Positions 50,490 to 60,642 of a DNA stretch of 64,000 nt are shown one piece after another (within the stretch, counting starts at the first letter, position 1; each line of letters opens with the position of its first letter). The DNA is taken from positions 115,183,781-115,247,780 of the forward strand of contig OW121743.1 in the NCBI GenBank assembly GCA_933228675.1. Reading direction: 5' to 3'. This stretch comes from Stomorhina lunata (taxonomy: Eukaryota; Arthropoda; Insecta; Diptera; Rhiniidae). The notes under the pieces were generated by a model. That model saw only the letters and a list, made by a program, of their open reading frames with translations. It did no database searches and was not told the origin of the DNA. Position numbers and translations under genes: made by a program.

Positions 50490-52794
50490 AAATTTTAAAA
50501 ACGAAAATTTTTCTATAGAAACAATTTAAAAATTTTCTATGAAAAAATTTGATATTTGAAAGTTTTCTTTAAAAATATTTAATATAAAAATTTTGTGCAC
50601 AAAAAAAATCAATGAGAATATTAAATATTAAAAAATGTTCTATAGAAAAAAATTGATGTGTATTTCTATTATGGTCCACTGGGAGTCAAGGATAGCAGAA
50701 GAATATTTTTACTAAAAAATTTTATTTACAAAGATTTCATTACCTTAAATTTTTCTATAAAATTTTTTTTTTAAATTAAAAATTTTTCAATAGAAAAATA
50801 GAATTTCGATAACTTTTCGTATTAAAATTTAAGTAACAAAACTTTTTTTTATAGAAAAAAAAAATTAATATCAAAAATTTTTCTATACAAAAATGTCGAA
50901 CATTTTTCAACTAATTGAATTGAATTTTCGAAATTTCGTATGAAAAATTCAATACTGAAACATTTTCTATGAAAATATTTAATGTCCAATAATTTTCTAT
51001 AGAAAAAAAAATGTCGAATATTTTTGTAATGAAAAATTTTCTATACGAAAACTTTTGTATGACGAAAATTTTTCTTCTGGAAAAAAATTTTATATCTAAT
51101 TTGTTCAGAAAAAAAAAATTATTTTGAAGATTTTCTTTAGAAATTTAAATTTTAATAATTTTTCTATATTAAAAATTCAATACTTAAAATTTTTACACAA
51201 AAAATTTTATATCAAAAATTTTTCTTAAAAAAAATTTTAAATCGAAAATTTTTCTTTATACAAAAATATAGAAAATTTTAGTTATTAAAATTTTTCTATA
51301 GAAAAATTTCCGTTATTAAATTTTTTCTATAGAAAAATTTTCGTTATTAAAATTTTTCTATAGAAAAATTTTCGTTATTCAAATTTTTCTATAGAAAAAT
51401 TTTCGTTATTCAAATTTTTCTATAGAAAAATTTTCGTTATTAAAAATTTTTCTATAGAAAAATTTTCGTTATTAAAATTTTTTCTATAGAAAAATTTTCG
51501 TTATTAAAATTTTTTCTATTGAAAAATTTTCGTTATTAAAATTTTTTTAAATTTTTTTAGAAAAATTTTCGTTATTAAAATTTTTCTATAGAAAAATTTT
51601 CGTTATTAAAATTTTTTCTATAGAAAAATTTTCGTTATTAAAATTTTTTCTATAGAAAAATTTTCGTTATTAAAATTTTTTCTATAGAAAAATTTTCGTT
51701 ATTAAAAATTTTTCTATAGAAAAATTTTCGTTATTAAAAATTTTTCTATAGAAAAATGTTCGTTATTAAAAATTTTTCTATAGAAAAATTTTCGTTATTA
51801 AAAATTTTTCTATAGAAAAATTTTCGTTATTAAAATTTTTTCTTTAGAAAAATTTTCGTTATTAAAATTTTTTCTATAGAAAAATTTTCGTTATTAAAAT
51901 TTTTTTAAATTTTTTTAGAAAAATTTTCGTTATTAAAATTTTTCTATAGAAAAATTTTCGTTATTAAAATTTTTCTATAGAAAAATTTTCGTTATTAAAA
52001 TTTTTCTATAGAAAAATTTTCGTTATTAAAATTTTTCTATAGAAAAATTTTCTTTATTAAAATTTTTCTATAGAAAAATTTTCGTTATTAAAATTTTTCT
52101 ATAGAAAAATTTTCGTTATTAAATTTTTTTCTATAGAAAAATTTTTGTTATAAAAATTTTTCTATAGAAAAATTTTCGTTATAAAAATTTTTCTATAGAA
52201 AAATTTTCGTTATAAAAATTTTTCTATAGAAAAATTTTCGTTATAAAAATGTTTCTATAGAAAAATTTTCGTTATAAAAATTTTTCTATAGAAAAATTTT
52301 CGTTATTGAAATTTTTTCTATAGAAAAATTTTCGTTATTAAAATTTTTCTATAGAAAAATTTTCGTTATTAAAATTTTTCTATAGAAAAATTTTCGTTAT
52401 TAAAATTTTTCTATAGAAAAATTTTCGTTATTAAAATTTTTCTATAGAAAAATTTTCGTTATTAAAATTTTTCTATAGAAAAATTTTTGTTATTAAAATT
52501 TTTCTATAGAAAAATTTTCGTTATTAAAATTTTTCTATAGAAAAATTTTCGTTATTAAAATTTTTCTATAGAAAAATTTTCGTTATTAAAATTTTTCTAT
52601 AGAAAAATTTTCGTTATTAAAATTTTTCTATAGAAAAATTTTCGTTATTAAAATTTTTATATAGAAAAATTTTCGTTATTAAAATTTTTATATAGAAAAA
52701 TTTTCGATATTAAAATTTTTATATAGAAAAATTTTCGTTATTTAAATTTTTCTATAGAAAAATTTTCGTTATTTAAATTTTTCTACAGAAAAAT
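50490..52794. repeat. 31-bp CGTTATT satellite, left arm
   Basis: After a diverged lead-in (50490-51290), a 31-bp unit containing TTTTCGTTATTAAAATTTTT followed by CTATAGAAAAA repeats about forty-eight times. A short block with TTTTTTTAAATTTTTTTAG recurs at 51541 and 51901, showing a segmental duplication of about 360 bp inside the array. Confidence 0.95.
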
Positions 52795-54020
52795 TTTTAA
52801 TAACGAAAATTTTTCTATAGAAAAATTTTTATTAACGAAAATTTTTCTATAGAAAAATTTTAATAACGGAAAAATTTTTAATAACGAAAATTTTTCTATA
52901 GAAAAATTTTTAATAACGAAAATTTTTCTATAGAAAAATTTTTAATAACGAAAATTTTTCTATAGAAAAATTTTTAATAACGAAAATTTTTTTATAGAAA
53001 AATTTTTAATAACGAAAATTTTTCTATAGAAAAATTTTTAATAACGAAAATTTTTCTATAGAAAAATTTTTAATAACGAAAATTTTTCTATAGAAAAATT
53101 TTTAATAACGAAAATTTTTCTATAGAAAAATTTTTAATAACGAAAATTTTTCTATAGAAAAATTTTTAATAACGAAAATTTTTCTATAGAAAAATTTTTA
53201 ATAACGAAAATTTTTCTATAGAAAAATTTTTAATAACGAAAATTTTTCTATAAAAAAATTTTTAATAACGAAAACTTTTCTATAGAAAAATTTTTAATAA
53301 CGAAAATTTTTCTATAGAAAAAATTTTAATAACGAAAATTTTTCTATAGAAAAAATTTTAATAACGAAATTTTAATAACGAAGAAAAATTTTCGTTATTA
53401 AAATTTTTTCTATAGAAAAAATTTTAATAACGAAAATTTTTCTATAGAAACAATTTTAATAACGAAAATTTTTCTATAGAAAAATTTTAATAACGAAAAT
53501 TTTTCTATAGAAAAAATTTTAGTGACGAAAATTTTTCTATAGAAAAAAATTTTAATAACAAAAATTTTTCTATAGAAAAATTATTAAGAGTATTTATATT
53601 ATAGAATATTTATATTATAGAAAAATTATTATATTATAGAAAAATTTTTATAACGAAAATTTAGACAAAATTTAATAACAAAAATGTTTTTATTGAAAAA
53701 TTTTAAAAACAAAAATTGTTTTATTTGAAAAACTTTAGTAAAGAAAATTTTTCTTTTGAAAAATTTTAATAACGAAAACTTTTCTATTGAAAACTATTAA
53801 TAACGATTTTTTTTTTAATTTTTATAACGCAAACTTTTTTTAGAAAAATTTAAATAACGAAAATTTGTGCATTTTAATAACAAAAATTTTTCGACTGAAA
53901 AATTTTAATCAAAAATTTTTCTATTAAAAAATTTTAATAACGAACATAGAAAAACTATTTAAAAATTTTAATAGCGAAAAATTTTTTTATAAAATTTTTT
54001 CCATAAAAAAATTTTAAATT
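52795..54020. repeat. 31-bp AATAACG satellite, right arm (inverted)
   Basis: At about 52795 the unit changes to its reverse complement, with TTTTTAATAACGAAAATTTT, and stays so to about 53570, after which it decays. Together with the left arm this forms an inverted repeat whose arms could pair over roughly 0.8 kb. A small second reversal is seen at about 53365-53400. Confidence 0.95.
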
Positions 54021-54270
54021 TTAAGATCATTAATCTTATCTCATTGTTAAAAATTTTAGTTTTTTGCTGATATTTTTTATTTCACACCATAAAGAAAGCA
54101 CTTCCGATTTCCCACATTAATTTAACTAAATATTATAATTATTAATTTTATTTTAATAATTTTTCTACTTTTTCTGAATATACTTTTTCCTAATTTAAGT
54201 TATTTACCTTTCTTTTTTAATGACCCAAATAGTTATTAACTTTGAAAAATGTTGTTGATTTTTATTTTAG

Positions 54271-54444
54271 AATAAAAAATCGAGTAGCAATAGTGATGGC
54301 AAAAGTTCTGCCTCCGATAAATCGCCAAAAAGTCTTGTAAATAATAATAACAACAGCAACAATAACAACAACAACAATACAAATATGAGGGACAGTAACG
54401 TCTGCGGCAAACACTCATCATCGAATGGCAAAACAAATTGGAAG
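54271..54444 (+). CDS. Internal coding exon, Ser/Asn-rich, unidentified gene
   Basis: Seen: acceptor TTTTTATTTTAG ends at 54270; 58 codons in phase 0 are open; the exon ends TGGAAG followed by GTAAGT at 54445. The peptide starts NKKSSSNSDGKSSASDKSPK, has a poly-Asn tract of 11 Asn in 13 residues, then MRDSNVCGKHSS and ends GKTNWK. Codon use and GC content (TCG, GGC, TGC, GCC, ACG) are clearly higher than in the flanks, which supports coding. It is low-complexity, polar and basic, as in disordered N-terminal regions of fly regulatory proteins. Joined to 14590-14616 it would give 67 residues so far, with further exons beyond 54450 not visible in the window. Identity unknown; a translated search with the non-Asn parts would decide. 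Confidence 0.7.
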
Positions 54445-55099
54445 GTAAGTAAAGAAAGATCTTAAACCTAATTTCGAAAACTATTTATAAAAACACTCAC
54501 ATACTTTAACTTATTAAATAACTTAAAATTTTAAAAAGAAAAACAAAAATAAGTAAATAATTCCATATTTAGCAACTGCTAAAATAAACTTATAATAAAC
54601 AGTAAAAGCTTTTCTTAAAATTGTCTGTTTAAAAAAAAAAGTTCAACGAACCCAAAGTGTTACTTTAACGGACCTCTCGAAAAACAAATATGATCAGTGA
54701 TCACATCATCTCTACTCAATTTTGGTCAGACTAATCGTGTAACAAATAATTTGTTACATTGTTTACGCGTCTTGATAAATTAGGAAATTTGTAATGTTTT
54801 TCTGCGGTTTCTTTTTATATTCACAAAATATTTTGATGCCCATTTTTATGTGTAATATTGATGCAAATTTTTGCAATTTTTATGAAATGCTTTATTATAA
54901 GACGATGTTGCACATAAAACTTTTTAATTTCTTTTTTACAAATTCGCATTAAGAAATAAAACCACAGCATTTTGTTCCACTAACATTTGACCCCGTCAAT
55001 GGTTAAAGCCTAAGAAATAAATGCAAATATAAAATGCATTAAAAATACACTGAGAGAAAATAGTCACTTTTCTCTCAGTTTTAATATAGTTTTAAATAT
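54445..55099. other. Start of the next intron, unique sequence
   Basis: Starts with GTAAGT. Unique AT-rich DNA. A perfect 12-bp inverted repeat ACTGAGAGAAAA (55049-55060) and TTTTCTCTCAGT (55068-55079) lies beside the truncated end of the next hAT-like copy. No further exon with acceptor and donor was found to the end of the window. Confidence 0.5.
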
Positions 55100-55139
55100 T
55101 TTTTTAATGTGTAGTTCTAACGTTTTAAAAAGAAAAAGT

Positions 55140-57290
55140 TTCCTATAGAAAATTTTTTCTATCGAAAGTTTTTTTATTAAAAATTTTTCTATAGAAATTT
55201 TTTTATCAAAAATAAAAAAAATTTTCTATAGAAAATTTTTTGATAAAAAGTTTTCTATAGAACAATTTTTGATTAAAAAAATGTAGAAAAATCTTTGATA
55301 AAAAAATTTTCTAAGAAAAATTTTTTTAAGAAAATTTTGTATAGAAAAGTTTTTGATAAAAAATTGTGCATAGAAAAGTTTTTGATAAAAAATTTTTGAT
55401 AAAAAAATTTTCTATAGAAAATCAATTTCTATAGAAAATCAATTTCTATAGAAAATCAATTTCTATAGAAAATTTTTTGATAAAAAAATTTCTATAGAAA
55501 TTTTTTATCAAAAATTTTTCTATAGAAATTTTTTTATCAAAATATTTTCTATACAAATTGATTTTCTATATTAAATTTTTTTATCAAAAATTTTTTGTCT
55601 AAAACTTTTCTATACAAAATTTTCTTACAAAAATTTTTCTTAGAAAACCTTTTATCAAAAATTTTTCTATAGAAAATTTTGTTATTAAAAATTCTCTATA
55701 GAAAACTTATTATTAAAAAATTTTTTATTAGAAAATTTTTTTATGAAAAATTCTCTATAGAAAATTTTTTATTAAAAACTTATCAATACAAAATTTTCTT
55801 ACAAAAATTTTTTTATCAAAAATATTTCTATATTTTTTTATCAAAAATTTTTCTATAAAACATTTTTTTATCAAAATTTTTTTTTATAGAAAATTTTTTT
55901 ATCAAAATTTTTTCTATATTTTTCTATGAAAAATTTTTTGACTAAAAATTTTCCATAAAAAAAAATTTTGATAAAAATCAAAAACTGTTGATAAAAATTA
56001 AAAATTTTTCCATTTAAAATTTTTTATCAAAAGTTTTTCTATAGAAAATTTTTGATCAACAAATTTTCTACAGAAAATTTTTTTATCAAAAGTTTAAATG
56101 TAACAGACCAATTTATTGATAAAAAGCCAAAAATTGTTTGCGGAGAAACCCAAATTCCTGATCGATGATTGGTTAGGCCATCTCTTCAAGAGGATTATCC
56201 CCAATTTTATTTTACAAACAAAACCCTTCAGAATTATGTTCATAAACAATAAGTAAAAGCGTAGATCATCGACTGAACAAAACACAAACAATTTTCAGTT
56301 TTCATCTTCCTTCACTTCCCACATTCTTGCTGAAGCCTTCTTTCTATAGAAAAAATTTTGATAAACAAATTTTCTACAAAAAAATTTTTGATAAAAAATT
56401 TTCTATCGAAAAATTTTTGATAAAAAAAATTTTCTATCGAAAAATTTTTGATAAAATAATTTTCTATAGAAAAATTTTTGATAAAATAATTTTCTTTAGA
56501 AAAAATTTTGATAAATTAATTTTCTATAGAAAAATTATTGATAATAAAAATATAGAAACATTTTTGATAAAAAATTTTCTATAGAAAAGTTTTTGATAAA
56601 AAAATTTTCTATAGAAAAATTTTAGAAAAAAAAATTTCTATAGAAAAATTTTTGATAACAAAATTTTGAATAGAAAAATTTTTAATAAAAAATATTCTAT
56701 AGAGAATTTTTTATAAAATAATGGGTCGAGGAATTTTGGTTTCTCCGCAAACAATTTTTGGCTTTTTATCAATAAATTGGTCTGTTACGTTAATAAATAA
56801 ATGTAACAGATTTGGGATCAAATGCGAAGAGTCATTCTTTTTGAAAAAAAAAATTTTATCAAAATTTTTTCTATAGGAAATATTTTTATCAAAAATTATT
56901 CTAAAAAAAATTCTTAAAAAAAATTTTCTATAGAAAATTTTTTTAACAAACATTTTTCTATAGAAATTTTTTTTTTATCAAAAATTTTTCTATATTTTTT
57001 TTTTTAATTTTTTCTATAGAAAATTTTGCTATCAAAAATTTTTCTATACAAATTTTTTATCAAAAATTTTTCTAAAGAAAATTTTTCTATATGTTTTATC
57101 AAAAATTTTTCTGTATAAAATTTTTTTATCAAAAATTTTTCTATAGAAAAATTTTTTTATCGAACATTTTTCTATAGAAGATTTGAAAATGTTTTGATAT
57201 ACAAATATTTTTATCGAAAAATTTTCTATAAAATAAAATTTTGATCGAACAATTTTTCAAAGAAAAATATTTTTATTAAAAATGTTTCTT
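55140..57290. repeat. 30-bp satellite of copy 2, with mixed orientation
   Basis: TATCAAAAATTTTTCTATAG units and their reverse complement alternate in blocks (for example 55215-55490 versus 55500-55960). AATCAATTTCTATAGAAA occurs four times in a short 19-bp sub-repeat at about 55415-55470. Interrupted at 56096-56335 and 56720-56840 by non-satellite segments. Confidence 0.9.
56097..56792. repeat. Inverted pair of about 65 bp with a coding-like sequence
   Basis: 56101-56166 and, inverted, 56722-56790 share a segment that in translation contains VTDQFIDKKPKIVCGET. They match at nearly all positions, and the satellite between them lies at 56340-56720. Left arm continues with about 170 bp of unique sequence not seen on the right. 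It could be a foldback insertion or a captured fragment. Confidence 0.6.
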
Positions 57291-57653
57291 TAGAAAATTT
57301 TAAATATCTAAAAAATATAAAAAAATTTTGTTTTGAAAGATATTCCCAAAATTTACAAAAATTTTCCCAATGTTTACAAAAATAATAGTGTAGTGGCAAC
57401 AATGTTCGAGATTACATATCTTTGTTCTCTTCGAACCATGTATTTTGTTGCTACAAATTGAATTTTGATTTGTTTCTTGCCTATTTTGTTGTTGTCTTTT
57501 CTTTAACAAAGCGGCTGCGACCAACTCCGTTAGCATTCAAATACCAACTGAATAATTTTAATACTCATTTTCACGAGTTTTATTAATGATCGTGATATTT
57601 ACGAAAATTAAAAAAAATCATCGGCTGCTGGTGGTATGGGCTGCCTACTCCTG

Positions 57654-57800
57654 ATTATAACTGATTCGAATGCATTATTACGCATCATAATGTACTAATA
57701 ATGTAACTATATCGCATTATAATGCAATTATTCTAACTCAGTTATAGTGTATTATAATTAGGTTATAATATCTTATATCGTATATATATATAATACAATC
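57654..57800. repeat. ATTATAATG-type satellite, short block
   Basis: GCATTATAATGCAATTATT-like units beside the end of copy 2, leading into a (TA)n stretch near 57780. Confidence 0.85.
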
Positions 57801-58589
57801 AATTCGTAACTCTAATTTCTTCAAGTATATTTACAAAAAAGGTGTTGCATTATTTGGAGCATTTATCTTCAAAAGAAAAATAATAATAAGTTTTCTTTTT
57901 TGCTACTCATTAGTGAATTTCCCCATTGAAAAGACGTGCCAATCGTAAAGCCTAGATATTATTTATGCAATTTTTAACGCATTTTAAAGAAAAAGCAAAA
58001 AGTGTTACAATTTTGCAATATCACTTGTTTTTTTTTCAAAAGGAAATTAAAATTTCTTATGAAAGTGATTGCAGTAATCGAATATACTACATATACATTT
58101 CGAAAAAGCTATTTTACTAATTTAGATCACTTGATGTGTTTTTTTAAAGATCACATATCAAAATTGAAAGAAACCAGATTTTCTTTTAAAAATTTTAATT
58201 TAAAAAATATTTCTTTAAGGAAATATGAGAGTCATAATAAACTTTTAGGAGTTTATAATTTATTTTAAAACTTAAAAATATGTTCACAAATTTTGCTTAA
58301 TACTGCAAAAAATTTTATATTGTTTAAAGTTGTAGACTTTGAATTATATTTTTATAGCAACTTTTTATTTCTATTAAAGGAGACTTGATATACGACATTT
58401 ACTCATAAAACATTCATAAGTTTTTAATAATATTTACAAACATAGTTGGCGTAAGTCTACATTTGTAAACATATGTACTCATAATTAAATGCAACTTTTA
58501 ACCCAGGAAACAAATTGGTTAGAATACTGCAAAAAATGGTTTATTATTTTAAAATAAAAGTAAAATGCATTTATTTGATATTTTGAGCA
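57801..58589. other. Unique AT-rich sequence
   Basis: No repeat or coding signal supported. The + frame at 58002-58268 is Phe/Lys-rich with no domain and starts with a non-ATG codon. Confidence 0.4.
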
Positions 58590-58734
58590 TGTATTGAATG
58601 CATTATAATACAGTTACAATGCGATTATAATATATCATAATAGCATTACAACACGTTATAATGTTTTATAATGCCACTACAATGTATTATAGCGCCTTGT
58701 TATGTGTAATAATGCATTATGATATGATTATAAT
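58590..58734. repeat. ATTATAATG-type satellite, target of copy 3
   Basis: Units of about 10-11 bp (GCATTATAATACAGTTACAAT and variants) run directly into the ATTATAAT target site of copy 3; the same satellite continues at 60643. Confidence 0.9.
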
Positions 58735-60642
58735 CAGGAGTAGGTAGCCCATACCATCAGTAGCCGATGAATTTGATGTTATTTTCGTAAATACTACGAT
58801 CATTGATAAAACTCGTGAAAATGAGTATTAAAACCAATCAGCTGGAATTTGGATGTTAAAAGAGTCGGTTGGTGCCGCTTTGTTAAAGAAAAGACAAAAA
58901 CAAAATGGGCAAGAGACAAATCAAAATCCAATTTATAGCAACAAAATACATGGTTCGAGAGAACAAAGAAATATAATCTCGAACATTGTTGCCACGACAC
59001 TATTATTTTTGTAAACATTGGGAATATTTTTGTACATTTTGGGATTTTACAAAACAAAATAGGCAAGAAACAAATCAAAATCCAATTTATAGCAACAAAA
59101 TACACGGTTCGAGAGAACAAAGAAGTATAATCTCGAACATTGTTGCCACAACACTATTATTTTTGTAAACATTGGGAATATTTTTGTACATTTTGGGAAT
59201 ATTTTACAAAACAGAAATAAATTCTAAAATAAAACAATTTTAGATTTTTTTATTTTTTAGATAATGAAAATATTTTTCTTTGGAAAATTTTTCGATAAAA
59301 ATATTTTTATATTCAAAAATTTTCGATAAAAATATTTTTAATTAAAAAATTTTCGATAAAAATATTTTTGTATTCAAAAATTTTCAAATCTTCTATGGAA
59401 AATTTTTTGATAAAAAAATTTTCTATAGAAAAATTTTTGATAAAAAAATTTTCTATAGAAAAATAATTGAAAATTTTCTACAGAAAAATTTTTGATAAAA
59501 AAATTTTCTATAGAAAAATTTTTGTTAAAAAAATTTTCTATAGAAAAATTTTTGATAAAAAAATTTTCTATAGAAAAATTTTTGATAAAAAAATTTTCTA
59601 TAGAAAAATTTTTGATAAAAAAATTTTCTATAGAAAAATTTTTGATAAAAAAATTTTCTATAGAAAAATTTTTGATAAATAAATTTTCTGTAGAAAAATT
59701 TCTGATAAAAAAAATTTCTACAGAAAAATTTTTGATAAAAAAATTTTCTACAGAAAAATTTTTGATAAAAAAATTTTCTATAGAAAAATTTTTGTTAAAA
59801 AAATTTTCTATAGAAAAATTTTTGATAAAAAAATTTTCTATAGAAAAATTTTTGATAAAAATTTTTGATTAAAAAAAATTTTCTATAGAAAAATTTTTGA
59901 TAAAAAAAATTTCTATAGAAAAATTTTTGATAAAAAAAATTTTCTATAGAAAAATTTTTGATAAAAAAATTTTCTATAGAAAAATTTTTGATAAAACAAT
60001 TTTCTATAGAAAAATTTTTGATAAAAAAATAAAAAAATTTTCTATAGAAAAATTTTTGATAAAAAAATTTTCTATAGAAAAATTTTTGATAAATAAATTT
60101 TCTGTAGAAAAATTTTTGATAAAAAAATTTTCTACAGAAAAATTTTTGATAAAAAAATTTTCTACAGAAAAATTTTTGATAAAAAAATTTTCTATAGGAA
60201 AATTTTTGTTAAAAAAATTTTCTATAGAAAAATTTTTGATAAAAATTTTTGATTAAAAAAAATTTTCTATAGGAAAATTTTTGATAAAAAAATTTTCTAT
60301 AGAAAAATTTTTGATAAAAAAATTTTCTATGGAAAAATTTTTGATAAAAAAATTTTCTACAGAAAAATTTTTGATAAAAAAATTTTCTATAAAAAAATTT
60401 TTGTTAAAAAATTTTCTATAGAAAAATTTTTGATAAAAAAATTTTCTATAGAAAAATTTTTGATAAAAAAAGTTTTCTATAGAAAAATTTTAAATAAAAA
60501 TATTTTAAAAAATGGAGCAGAAAACTTTTTCTCTTTAAAACGTTAGAACTACACATTAACAAAAAAATACCTATAAAAAGTATAAAAAACGGTAACTCTG
60601 CCGACTATTTTTTTTGCTCTGTTCTCGTTACGCCGACCCGTG
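58735..60642 (+). mobile_element. hAT-like satellite-bearing MITE, copy 3 (complete)
   Basis: Starts CAGGAGTAGGTAGCCCAT and ends CGCCGACCCGTG, flanked on both sides by ATTATAAT (58727-58734 and 60643-60650), a perfect 8-bp target duplication, though the target lies in a satellite rich in that word. The left domain holds a 154-bp tandem duplication (58901-59054 and 59055-59208). The core is 30-bp satellite in one orientation only. No transposase frame. Confidence 0.75.
59270..60515. repeat. 30-bp satellite inside copy 3
   Basis: Near-perfect 30-bp units with TTTTTGATAAAAAAATTTTC then TATAGAAAAA. A block of about 10 units including TGATAAATAAATTTTCTGTAG and TTTTTGTTAAAAAA variants (59660-59870) recurs at 60080-60260, a segmental duplication. 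Three reading frames stay open because the unit is 10 codons; these are not genes. Confidence 0.95.

Larger units (their letters stand above)
14617..54270 (+). other. Predicted giant intron (about 39.7 kb) filled with satellites
   Basis: Donor GTAAGT at 14617 and acceptor TTTTTATTTTAG ending at 54270, with a TTAAC branch-like motif about 30 bases upstream. Roughly 24 kb of it is tandem AT satellite in both orientations, plus hAT and mini-me-like insertions. No recursive-splicing junction (CAG directly followed by GTAAGT behind a pyrimidine tract) was found. The intron call depends on both flanking exons being real and joined. Confidence 0.5.
55100..57653 (-). mobile_element. hAT-like satellite-bearing MITE, copy 2 (reverse)
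   Basis: The right side (57290-57653) is the reverse complement of the copy 1 and 3 left end and finishes at CTGCCTACTCCTG. The left side keeps only AATGTGTAGTTCTAACGTTT (about 55107), so the outer right-end sequence and terminal repeat are lost. The ATTATAATG-type satellite starts immediately after 57653, as it does next to copy 3. Confidence 0.65.

Noticed and set aside
630..54020. CRISPR array as an explanation for regular repeats
   Set aside because: Repeats are contiguous monomers without unique spacers, and the context is a eukaryotic intron.
14617..54270. Recursive splice sites within the giant intron
   Set aside because: GTAAGT strings at about 23689, 24349, 30266 and 30353 lack an AG acceptor with pyrimidine tract immediately before them.
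54236..54436. Minus-strand frame rich in Cys and Tyr overlapping the exon at 54271
   Set aside because: Antisense shadow of the AAC/AAT/CAA codons of the + strand exon.
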